The notes beneath the pieces are model-generated. The model searched no databases. It saw only the letters and a program-made list of their open reading frames with translations, and had not been told where the DNA came from. This document shows, one piece after another, positions 32,535-38,898 of a DNA stretch of 40,955 nucleotides; the first letter of the stretch is position 1; every line of letters starts with the position of its first letter. The stretch is from IMG/VR virus record IMGVR_UViG_3300020129_000647, positions 1 through 40,955 of that record; one strand, written 5' to 3'. The position numbers and the translations under genes were made by a program. The stretch is from a virus.

Positions 32535-34569
32535 CACCAGTCCGCAGCTTGCGGCTGCTCTCCTGTATGGCGCATTGGGCTGGCCGGTCGTGCCGTTATT
32601 CACGCCGACCGACGGTGTGTGCGACTGTCCGCAATCCTGGAAGGACGCGGACAAGTGCACGCCGGGCAAGCATCCGCGGACCAGGAACGGGCTCGACGAC
32701 GCCTCCACCGACGAGGCGGCCATCCGCCGCTGGTGGGGAATGTGGCCGCACGCCAATATCGGGGTCGACCTGGCGCGTGCGGGCCTGGTGGACATCGCGC
32801 CGGACTCGCTCGAGTGGTTCGCCGAGTTCACCGCGCGTGGCCTGCCGAAGACGCTGAGCTTCGCCTCGGGCGGTGGCGAGGGGCATGCGCACCACCTGTA
32901 CGCGCGTCCCGAGGGCTGCGCCATCCATCGCAACTGTCAGACGGGCAAGTACGACGTGATGAGCAACGGGTATGCCGTGATGCCTCCGTCGCTGCACTCC
33001 AGCGGGCGACGCTACACGTGGCTGGAACCGGCCGACGGCGTCGTGCTGCACACGGCCCAGGTCGGCGCCCCCGACTGGGGGCAGGCAATGCTCACGCACA
33101 GGCCTCGCACAGCCCCGTCAGCGCACGAGCGCGACGAGGATGCGCCACCGGTCACGCTCAGCAGCGACGGGCTGGAGCGCTGGTACGGGCGGCTGTACGA
33201 AACGAAGCCGGACGGCAGCGTCGACCGCAGCTACAGCCTGTGGTGGCTTGCCGTGTTCCTGCTCGAGGCGGGGTGCCGCGCGCCGTTCGTCGAGGATCTG
33301 CTGGCCGAGCGCGACCTGGCGCTTGGCTGGGGAAAGTTCAGCCAGCGCGACGACGCGATCGAACGCTACTCGGTCATCGTCGAGCGTGCGCTCGAGAGCC
33401 AGGGGCCGGGCCGCGTGCGGCTGAACGGCAAGCCTGCACAACCAAAACCTGAGCCGCCGGTTGCAAGCGGCTTCACGTTCACGTCGCTCGAGGACTTGCT
33501 CGCGGAGCCGCCCGAGGAGGTAGCGTACCTGGTCGACGGGCTGCTGCCGAGCGGCGGCGTGTCGCTGTGGGGCGCCAAGCCGAAGGTGGGCAAGAGCGTG
33601 GCGGTACGCAACCTTGCGCTGGCGGTCGCGCGCGGGGAGATGTTCCTGGAGCGCGCGTGTCACCGCGGCGGGGTGGTGGTGCTGGCGCTCGAGGAGAAGC
33701 GAGCCGAGGTCGCCAATCATTTCCGCCAACTTGGCGGTATCGACGAGCTGGTGCACATTCACGTCGGGGCGGCGCCGACGAACAGCAAAGAAGGCATGGC
33801 CGCGTTGCGCAACGCGATCACGCTGTATCAGCCGGTGCTGGTGATCGCCGACCCGGTGCTGAAGCTGGTACGGGTACGCGACTCGAGCGACTATGCCGAG
33901 CTGACGCGTGAGCTCGAGCCGGTGATCGAGCTGGCGCGCACCACGGGCTGCCACATTGCGGTGACGCATCACCTGGGCAAGCAAGCGCGCGAGGGTGGCG
34001 ACGACGTGCTGGGCTCGACGGCGATCTTTGGGGCGGTCGACACGTTGGTGCTGCTCAGACGTCGCAAGGATAACCAGCGGGTGCTGCAAACGATCCAGCG
34101 CTACGGCAGCGACCTGGCCGAGACGCTCGTGCCGATGGATGCAGAGACCGGGCGGGTCATGCTCGGTACGCAGTTGGCGCAAGTCAAGTTGGCCGAAGCA
34201 CGCGTGGCAGTCCTTGACATGCTGGGCAAGCTGGGCGAGGGGGCAAGCCTGCAGCAGAAGACGATCCGCGAGCAGTCCGGGGTGGATTCGGCGGACGCGT
34301 ACAGGGCTCTCCAAGAACTGGTTGCCGAGGGCATTGTCGGACGCAGCGGCATGGGCAAACCCCACCATCCCTTCCTGTACTGGCTCGTCGAGAAGAACCC
34401 CGGAGGGGATCCAGAAAGTCTTGTTTTCTTGTTTTCTCCTACTAGTAATGAAAAACAAGAAAACAAGACAAACAAGAGTCCTTTTGAGAACGAAACCGGC
34501 CCGCGGGCCGAAGATCAGGCGCCGCTGTCAGAAAACAACATAAACGGGGCTGAGGAGCTGCCCTGGTGA
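32521..34569 (+). CDS. Primase-polymerase / RepA-type helicase fusion
   Basis: 682 residues. Residues 1-200 look like a prim-pol domain (ALGWPVVPLFTPTDG, WWGMWPHANIGVDLARAG, GGGEGHAHHLYARPEGCAIH, and a C-rich insertion CDCPQSWKDADKCTPGKHPR). Residues about 315-560 are a RepA-like AAA ATPase: Walker A GAKPKVGKS (351-359), PVLVIADPVLKLVRVRDSSD, and VTHHLGKQAREGGDDVLGST. The end has a winged helix (QQKTIREQSGVDSADAYRAL). It would prime and unwind phage DNA. The usual DxD catalytic pair of prim-pol appears here as Asp91-x-x-x-Asp95 (VDIAPD), which is unusual. ATG 32521 has an AGGAGG-like upstream region. Confidence 0.8.
   Translation: MSTTDTSPQLAAALLYGALGWPVVPLFTPTDGVCDCPQSWKDADKCTPGKHPRTRNGLDDASTDEAAIRRWWGMWPHANIGVDLARAGLVDIAPDSLEWFAEFTARGLPKTLSFASGGGEGHAHHLYARPEGCAIHRNCQTGKYDVMSNGYAVMPPSLHSSGRRYTWLEPADGVVLHTAQVGAPDWGQAMLTHRPRTAPSAHERDEDAPPVTLSSDGLERWYGRLYETKPDGSVDRSYSLWWLAVFLLEAGCRAPFVEDLLAERDLALGWGKFSQRDDAIERYSVIVERALESQGPGRVRLNGKPAQPKPEPPVASGFTFTSLEDLLAEPPEEVAYLVDGLLPSGGVSLWGAKPKVGKSVAVRNLALAVARGEMFLERACHRGGVVVLALEEKRAEVANHFRQLGGIDELVHIHVGAAPTNSKEGMAALRNAITLYQPVLVIADPVLKLVRVRDSSDYAELTRELEPVIELARTTGCHIAVTHHLGKQAREGGDDVLGSTAIFGAVDTLVLLRRRKDNQRVLQTIQRYGSDLAETLVPMDAETGRVMLGTQLAQVKLAEARVAVLDMLGKLGEGASLQQKTIREQSGVDSADAYRALQELVAEGIVGRSGMGKPHHPFLYWLVEKNPGGDPESLVFLFSPTSNEKQENKTNKSPFENETGPRAEDQAPLSENNINGAEELPW
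34418..34469. repeat. Perfect 18-bp inverted repeat, AT-rich, in the helicase gene
   Basis: GTCTTGTTTTCTTGTTTT (34418-34435) and its exact complement AAAACAAGAAAACAAGAC (34452-34469) flank a 16-base loop containing ACTAGT. Each arm is itself a near tandem AAAACAAG repeat, and a further ACAAACAAG follows. The segment is AT-rich within a GC-rich genome, yet the reading frame stays open (residues about 633-652, NEKQENKTNK). Cruciform DNA, an origin or a terminator are candidate roles. Confidence 0.85.
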
Positions 34570-35309
34570 GCGTCATGCCGCACTGGTCGGCTTCCCGGTT
34601 CATGCTGTGGGACCAGTGCCCTGGCAGTTTCAAAGAGCGCTACGTCGACGGGCAGCCCGCGGTGGTGACCGAAGCGATGGCGTTCGGTCAGGCGGTGCAT
34701 ATGGGGCTCGAGGCGCACTACCGCGGCGACGACGGCATCCGCGCGTATCGGGCGGCCTGGAAGCACTTCGCGAGCGAACTACCCAACGTCGACAAGAGCC
34801 TGACCGGCACCGGGCTCACGCTGATCGAGCAGGTACAGGAGCTCAACCTCGAGGGCTTGCCGGAGCGGGGCTTCAGCATCGATACGGAGGCCGACCTGGA
34901 CGCGCCGATCGTGGGCGCCATTGACCTGTGGGGCAGCGACGGCGTGATCTACGACTTCAAGACGACAAAGGGTCTCTGGTCCCAGGCGAGAGCCGAGGCC
35001 GAATTGTGGCAGCCGGCGCTGTACACGTGGGCCAGATGGAACGAAGAGCCCAGCTACGCGGGCCAGTTCGAGTACATCGTGCTGAATCGCGTCCTGGGGA
35101 CGCTGCAGCGCTTCCGGAGGCAGTGGACCGTAGATCAGGTGCTCGAACAACAGAACGAAGCCTGGGGCCGCATGCGCGCGATAGCGGCCAACGTCAAGGC
35201 CGACAGGTATGTCTGCCATGGCAAGCACGGCTTCTGTCCCGAGTGTGGCGACCGCTGGAGCCACGACCATGCGTGCTCGCCGGAGGTGCGCAGGTTTGGC
35301 GGCGACTGA
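34566..35309 (+). CDS. PD-(D/E)XK nuclease, Cas4/RecB-like
   Basis: 247 residues starting with GTG overlapping the helicase stop (GTGA). N-terminal WSASRFMLWDQCPGSFKERY, AFGQAVHMGLEAHYRG, then DLDAPIVGAIDLWGSDGVIY and YDFKTTKGLW: G-x-I-D followed by D-x-K, the catalytic core. The C-terminus has a Cys/His set (CHGKHGFCPECGDRWSHDHAC) that may bind zinc or a Fe-S cluster with the N-terminal CP. RecB/Cas4-like nucleases of phages process DNA ends in recombination. It is coupled to the primase-helicase. Confidence 0.75.
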   Translation: MSVMPHWSASRFMLWDQCPGSFKERYVDGQPAVVTEAMAFGQAVHMGLEAHYRGDDGIRAYRAAWKHFASELPNVDKSLTGTGLTLIEQVQELNLEGLPERGFSIDTEADLDAPIVGAIDLWGSDGVIYDFKTTKGLWSQARAEAELWQPALYTWARWNEEPSYAGQFEYIVLNRVLGTLQRFRRQWTVDQVLEQQNEAWGRMRAIAANVKADRYVCHGKHGFCPECGDRWSHDHACSPEVRRFGGD

Positions 35310-35526
35310 GCTCAACGCGCAGCAGCAACTCGAGATTCGGTACCTCGGGCACGAGATGGTGCGGCTCGAGGACGCGGCCGGGGCCGAAGAGCGGCGGCTG
35401 AACCTGGCGCGGACCGGGAAGGAAGCGCGTCGGATCTGGGCTCGGCTCGAGGAGCTGGAAGCGATCCGACGAGACACGCGCGAGCGCCGCTCGGCTTTGC
35501 TCAGGGAAGTGTGGGCGCGTGCCTAA
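35296..35526 (+). CDS. Coiled-coil small protein, hypothetical
   Basis: 76 residues; the likely start is TTG 35296 (LAATELNAQQQLEIRYLGHE), 14 bases inside the nuclease gene. Long Arg/Glu/Leu helix (DAAGAEERRLNLARTGKEAR, then ELEAIRRDTRERRSAL) typical of a dimeric coiled coil. It overlaps the next GTG by eight bases. No family recognised. Confidence 0.45.
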   Translation: MAATELNAQQQLEIRYLGHEMVRLEDAAGAEERRLNLARTGKEARRIWARLEELEAIRRDTRERRSALLREVWARA

Positions 35527-35761
35527 GCGGTGTGCGTTGGGGTGCCGCATGCTCAAAGTCATAGACGAGCTGTGGTTGTGTCCGCACAGCGCGTGGGGCC
35601 CGGCTGCGCACATGGACGACGTCGTGGCGGAAGCGAGAGCCGATCTGGACGCGGAAGGCGGCTACGGAATGGCACTGGCTCGGCTCGAGGCCGACGAAGC
35701 GGCTCGAGCCGAGGTACAGCGACTACGGGTAGCGCGACGCAAAAGTGCGGGAGCTAACTGA
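35519..35761 (+). CDS. Small cysteine/helix protein, last early gene
   Basis: 80 residues from GTG 35519: VPKRCALGCRMLKVIDELWL, then CPHSAWGPAAHMDDVVAEAR and a helical basic end (LRVARRKSAGAN). Cys/His spacing (C..C..CPH) might hold zinc. It runs to 35761 and overlaps the end of the reverse-strand HTH gene, so the two operons meet tail to tail there. No known family. Confidence 0.5.
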   Translation: MPKRCALGCRMLKVIDELWLCPHSAWGPAAHMDDVVAEARADLDAEGGYGMALARLEADEAARAEVQRLRVARRKSAGAN

Positions 35762-35996
35762 AACCGAGCGCACTTGCCAGAGGTGCGACTGGTTCGGCTT
35801 CGAGCTGACGCTCGAGCTCGCGCAGGGTCAGGTACAGGAACGCCGGCATCGCTCGCGTACCGAGCTCCCAACGTGCCACGGTGAGCCGGGTAACGCCGAG
35901 CTCTTCTCCGAGGGCACGTTGAGACAGACCGTGGCGGAGGCGCCACTCACGTAAGTCCGCGCGCTGTTCCGCGGGGGTGGTGGGTAGCATCGTCAT
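35754..35996 (-). CDS. Small HTH transcription regulator (Cro/CI type)
   Basis: 80 residues from ATG 35996, overlapping the stop of the membrane gene (ATGA). The HTH_3/XRE pattern is clear: LREWRLRHGLSQRALGEELG, VTRLTVARWELGTRAMPAFL, the second helix ending in the recognition helix RLTVARWE. Last gene of a leftward operon whose promoter overlaps the palindrome TATCCGaCGGATA, so it likely represses its own operon and may set lysogeny. Too short for a peptidase-type CI repressor. Confidence 0.75.
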   Translation of the reverse strand: MTMLPTTPAEQRADLREWRLRHGLSQRALGEELGVTRLTVARWELGTRAMPAFLYLTLRELERQLEAEPVAPLASALGFS

Positions 35997-36214
35997 GGCC
36001 GGGCGAGCCATTCTCCGAAGCGGCACAGGCCGGGCCACACGAACATGCTGCAGACGACCCAGAGCACGGTACCGATGAACAGCGCTGGCAGCATCCACGT
36101 AAAGACGCCGACGAACACGGAACCGGGCGGCCAGTCATTTGCGAACAGATGCCAGACGATAGGCCAGGTCCAGAACGCTACGCCAACGATCAAGGCGAAT
36201 CGTTGAACGGTCAT
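35993..36214 (-). CDS. Two-helix membrane protein
   Basis: 73 residues: MTVQRFALIVGVAFWTWPIV, then PPGSVFVGVFTWMLPALFIG and TVLWVVCSMFVW. Two transmembrane segments and a short soluble Trp/Arg-rich end. Coupled to both neighbours by ATGA overlaps. Prophage-encoded small membrane proteins in a repressor operon often mediate superinfection exclusion; that is conjecture here. Confidence 0.55.
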   Translation of the reverse strand: MTVQRFALIVGVAFWTWPIVWHLFANDWPPGSVFVGVFTWMLPALFIGTVLWVVCSMFVWPGLCRFGEWLARP

Positions 36215-36420
36215 GACCGTGCGTCCTCGCCGGAGGTGACTGGGACGACCGTATGCGCCAACACGATCACGCCGGTACCGTCGGGACGGCTGCAGACGAG
36301 CGCTGGCTCGACGCGTACGACCGTAAGCACGGTATCGACGTCGTCGATCACACAGCGCACGGTGGCGCCCGGCCTGAGCACGGCCGGGTCGACATACGCG
36401 GGCAGCTCGTACGTTGTCAT
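36211..36420 (-). CDS. Small beta-rich protein, hypothetical
   Basis: 69 residues from ATG 36420: MTTYELPAYVDPAVLRPGAT, then VRCVIDDVDTVLTVVRVEPA and PDGTGVIVLAHTVVPVTSGE. Beta-rich, small-barrel-like. Overlaps both neighbours (ATGA). A longer start at 36516 lies in the upstream gene. No family recognised. Confidence 0.5.
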   Translation of the reverse strand: MTTYELPAYVDPAVLRPGATVRCVIDDVDTVLTVVRVEPALVCSRPDGTGVIVLAHTVVPVTSGEDARS

Positions 36421-36620
36421 GACGCCACCGTGTAGGGTTCGGTCGTCTTCCATTCGGCCGGCTTGACTCCCTGTTGGATAGCCGAGAGCCGTTCCGTGTG
36501 GAAGTGACGAATGCACAGGATGGCGTTCCCTTCACTGAGCGGGTAGCGCTTGACTGTTGAGCCGATGCATACGCTGGTGCTGGCGGCGTCGCACGCCGGG
36601 TTCTCGTAGACGTAGTTCAT
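36417..36620 (-). CDS. Small protein with Cys/His, hypothetical
   Basis: 67 residues from ATG 36620 with a ribosome-like AGAGG about 11 bases upstream: MNYVYENPACDAASTSVCIG, then PLSEGNAILCIRHFHTERLS and AEWKTTEPYTVAS. C, C, C and H-x-H could make a metal site. It follows the large Cys-rich gene by 37 bases. No known family. Confidence 0.5.
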   Translation of the reverse strand: MNYVYENPACDAASTSVCIGSTVKRYPLSEGNAILCIRHFHTERLSAIQQGVKPAEWKTTEPYTVAS

Positions 36621-36657
36621 TGGTTGCCAATCCTCTAAGAAGTGAACGCTCCGGGCC

Positions 36658-37593
36658 TTACGCGGCCCGGGCAATGTGAGGGGTCGTGCACGCTACGGAC
36701 GGATCCGTCGACGAGCACGCGTCCGAATAGGTATCGACGACGAATCCGGAGGTGTCCGTACGCGCCCGGCCTTTCGCCTTCAGGCCGATCACCACACCGG
36801 TGGGGTCCAGGAACCGAAGGTCGTCGTGATCGCCGGAGACGACCGGGCGACCAAAGTACGACAGCCCGGAAGGCGTCTCATGCTTGCATGTACGTTTGCA
36901 CGCGCAGAACTTGAGCACTGCAGTCACGTTCCCGCCGGCTGACAGAACAGACTCACAATCGAGCTCGTTTGTCTCTGAACGCGAGAACGTGAGCGCGTAA
37001 TTGGCCGGATGTAGACCAGCAGCATTCGAAAGTGCTCGCCCGGCGTGTTTCGTGTAGTCGTAGAACTGCACTGTCGGGAAGGTTTCCAGAATGGTCCGGC
37101 CATCGTTCAGCCGGAGCGTTTCCCACGGAAGATCGCTCGTCCCGTTCAGGCGAATGCAAGGAACGCGACCCTTCTTGACCGCCCGGGCAATGAAACGCGA
37201 AACCTCGCGAACGAGCAATTCGTTCCACAGAAAACGGTTCAAAAAGAACAGCCGGGTTCGGGCAATCCGAGCGCGCTGAACTGCGTTCAAGCCGTTGACG
37301 TCGAGAGCCATGCCACCATGTCCGGCCGTGTTCAAACACGCCGCAGTACAGCCGTGAGAGCGGTACTGGCAAACGTTGTAGCCGCTCAGGTTCGCCGGAG
37401 CGAAATACATAATCGCGGTGCTGTAGCCACGCGCCCGGCCCTTGTCCGTTTTGGGCGAGTAGCCCTCCGGCGTCAAGAGCGCTTGAAATCCAAACTCTCG
37501 TTTGATGCCGGCCATGCTGCGAGGCAGAACCGTGGCGGAGACGATACGCATATCGTCTGCAGACAGCCCGGACTGAACAACGGTGAGGTTCAT
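36658..37593 (-). CDS. Phage Cys-rich protein, Gp88/DUF7227-like (tentative)
   Basis: 311 residues from ATG 37593 (MNLTVVQSGLSADDMRIVSA), overlapping the upstream stop. The central Cys-rich pattern NLSGYNVCQYRSHGCTAACL followed by NTAGHGGMAL, then RARIARTRLFFLNRFLWNEL and RLNGTSDLPWETLRLNDGRT, resembles a phage protein family named after mycobacteriophage Gp88. Later Cys (KFCACKRTCKHETPSGLSYF) adds to a possible metal centre. The function of the family is unknown to me. As the biggest protein of the regulator operon it is probably the main effector of that operon. Confidence 0.55.
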   Translation of the reverse strand: MNLTVVQSGLSADDMRIVSATVLPRSMAGIKREFGFQALLTPEGYSPKTDKGRARGYSTAIMYFAPANLSGYNVCQYRSHGCTAACLNTAGHGGMALDVNGLNAVQRARIARTRLFFLNRFLWNELLVREVSRFIARAVKKGRVPCIRLNGTSDLPWETLRLNDGRTILETFPTVQFYDYTKHAGRALSNAAGLHPANYALTFSRSETNELDCESVLSAGGNVTAVLKFCACKRTCKHETPSGLSYFGRPVVSGDHDDLRFLDPTGVVIGLKAKGRARTDTSGFVVDTYSDACSSTDPSVACTTPHIARAA

Positions 37594-37832
37594 GACCGCG
37601 CCTTCCGGTGGCAAGTGCAATTGCAGCAGACCGCTGTGGTGCTGTACGTACCGCATGGAGCGATGACTCCGAAGCCGGGCAGTACATGCGCCATCGAACA
37701 CGCGTGTCCAATGATTTCAAGCGTTGAGCGGTCGTACACACTCAACGTGGCCGGGGCGAGACAGGTAGCGCTACGCAGCGATTCGTCGTAGCCGTCCGCG
37801 CTCAGAGAGCAGCGGGTAGGTTCAGGTGCCAT
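37590..37832 (-). CDS. Small Cys-rich protein, first gene of the regulator operon
   Basis: 80 residues from ATG 37832: MAPEPTRCSLSADGYDESLR, then STLEIIGHACSMAHVLPGFG and VCCNCTCHRKARS. Cys/His residues at the C-terminus (CCNCTCH) suggest zinc binding. There is no ribosome site; the promoter's -10 ends six bases before the ATG, so the mRNA is probably leaderless. Confidence 0.55.
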   Translation of the reverse strand: MAPEPTRCSLSADGYDESLRSATCLAPATLSVYDRSTLEIIGHACSMAHVLPGFGVIAPCGTYSTTAVCCNCTCHRKARS

Positions 37833-37838
37833 GGAACC

Positions 37839-37867
37839 GTTATATCCGACGGATACAGCGACTTCAA
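37839..37867 (-). promoter_or_regulatory. Promoter with palindromic operator for the regulator operon
   Basis: On the minus strand TTGAAG (37867-37862) and TATAAC (37844-37839) are exactly 17 bases apart, and TATAAC ends six bases before the ATG at 37832, so the mRNA should be leaderless. Inside the spacer and touching the -10 lies the perfect palindrome TATCCG-A-CGGATA (37843-37855). A protein bound there would block the promoter; the operon's own HTH protein (35754-35996) is the natural candidate. Confidence 0.7.
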
Positions 37868-37881
37868 GGCATTTTCTGTAA

Positions 37882-37903
37882 CCGGCCAGTAACAGCCGGG
37901 AGG
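37882..37903 (+). promoter_or_regulatory. Hairpin and ribosome site before small terminase
   Basis: CCGGC (37882-37886) and GCCGG (37895-37899) form a short hairpin with loop CAGTAACA, next to the ribosome site GGGAGG (37898-37903). The ribosome site suits an ATG at 37910 (six bases) better than the terminase ATG at 37920 (16 bases). Hairpin and wide spacing may limit terminase translation. Confidence 0.45.
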
Positions 37904-37919
37904 TTTACAATGCCAGTCG

Positions 37920-38351
37920 ATGCCACGCGGTCTGCCACGCCGAACCGTCGTACAGACCGTACGTGCCAAACAGGCGTTTCTGACCAGCTACGCGCAATGG
38001 GCGAACATCTCGTACGCGTGCGAACAGTCTGGTGTCGCTCGTCAGAACGTGTATGACTGGCAAGAGCATGATCCGGACTTCTCTGCAGCGTTTCACCGTG
38101 CCGAGTCCGCAGCTACCGAACGTCTAGAACGTGAAGCATGGCGCCGCGCTACAGAAGGTAGTCCCTACACACGTACGTCTTACTATCGCGGTGAACCGGT
38201 CGGAACCGATCATAAGATCGAATACTCAGACCAGTTGATGATGCTGCTCTTACGGGCTCGGAAGCCGGATATTTACCGTGAGAAGGTAGACGTCGCTGTG
38301 ACGCAAGTCGTCAAAGCGATCGCGGGTATCGAGCCCGCTTCTGTCCTCTAA
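37920..38351 (+). CDS. terS: Terminase small subunit
   Basis: 143 residues. An HTH (TSYAQWANISYACEQSGVAR, QNVYDWQEHDPDFSAAFHRA) is followed by ERLEREAWRRATEGSPYTRT, and a C-terminal DQLMMLLLRARKPDIYREKV, the usual small-terminase arrangement of DNA-binding N-terminus and large-subunit contact. It recognises phage DNA for packaging. Start ATG 37920 has the ribosome site 16 bases upstream; ATG 37910, better placed, opens another frame (MPVDATRSATPNRR) that soon ends, so a frameshift near the start is possible. It lies upstream of the large terminase, separated by a 547-base gap. Confidence 0.8.
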   Translation: MPRGLPRRTVVQTVRAKQAFLTSYAQWANISYACEQSGVARQNVYDWQEHDPDFSAAFHRAESAATERLEREAWRRATEGSPYTRTSYYRGEPVGTDHKIEYSDQLMMLLLRARKPDIYREKVDVAVTQVVKAIAGIEPASVL

Positions 38352-38373
38352 GTAACACGCGCGCGCGCGAGGA

Positions 38374-38631
38374 TCATTGGTACCTGCGACGGTACTGCAC
38401 ACAACCGTTGTTGCCATCCGAGCACTGCCCTTTACCGTGGCGGCCCCGCGCTCTTAGCGGTAGCACACGCGTTCGTACCTGGTCACCTGCTCGTACCGCG
38501 GGGGTGGCAGTACCACGTGCCCCTGCCAGCTCGCGTGCCCGGTTTCCTAAACGTCCAGAATCGGATATCCCGCGGAGAGCGAAAAGTGATTCTGGGAACG
38601 CCCGATTCGCGGCACACCCCACACTGAGCAA
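38374..38631 (-). CDS. Possible reverse-strand protein in the terminase gap
   Basis: A minus-strand frame of 85 residues from TTG 38631 (LLSVGCAANRAFPESLFALR, ending GQCSDGNNGCVQYRRRYQ), with Arg-rich middle. The two Cys pairs at the ends (GCAAN and CSDGNNGC) look like a metal-binding protein, but the start is not supported by a ribosome site and other frames are also open here. The surrounding DNA contains an alternating CG run (about 38357-38369). Low confidence. Confidence 0.25.
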   Translation of the reverse strand: MLSVGCAANRAFPESLFALRGISDSGRLGNRARELAGARGTATPAVRAGDQVRTRVLPLRARGRHGKGQCSDGNNGCVQYRRRYQ

Positions 38632-38691
38632 AACCGTTTCTGGAACAGCCGTTCGATCAGCGACTGGTGGAGATCGGTGCTCGACGGTCGA

Positions 38692-38847
38692 CTACCGAGG
38701 ATCGGGCGGCGGGGCGTCCTTCGCGGAGCAGTACACGGGCGGTGGTGGTCGGTAGCCGTGGTTCCGGCGGTCGATGCTGCGTTGTACGCAACGAGGACAG
38801 GGAGGCCAACGGAAGTAGGTCCGGCACTTCGGACATACCCTCGCCAC
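38692..38847 (-). CDS. Zinc-ribbon microprotein on the reverse strand, between terminase genes
   Basis: 51 residues from GTG 38847: MARVCPKCRTYFRWPPCPRC, then VQRSIDRRNHGYRPPPPVYC. CPKC followed by CPRC is a classical zinc ribbon with a basic helix and a Pro-rich end. A perfect -10 TATAAT lies just upstream with TTGACT 14 bases further, so the mRNA would begin at or a few bases before GTG. It runs opposite to the packaging genes that flank it. A regulator or nuclease inhibitor are only guesses. Confidence 0.55.
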   Translation of the reverse strand: MARVCPKCRTYFRWPPCPRCVQRSIDRRNHGYRPPPPVYCSAKDAPPPDPR

Positions 38848-38856
38848 TGAGCGGCC

Positions 38857-38882
38857 ATTATAGGTCCCCTTTTGAAAGTCAA
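38857..38882 (-). promoter_or_regulatory. Promoter of the reverse-strand zinc-ribbon gene
   Basis: TATAAT (38862-38857, minus strand) is a perfect -10, and TTGACT (38882-38877) a near-perfect -35, but they are only 14 bases apart, which is short. The -10 ends nine bases before the GTG, so the transcript would be leaderless or nearly so. It is also just upstream of the large terminase ribosome site on the other strand, giving a chance of interference. Confidence 0.5.
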
Positions 38883-38898
38883 GTAGCCTACAGGGGAA

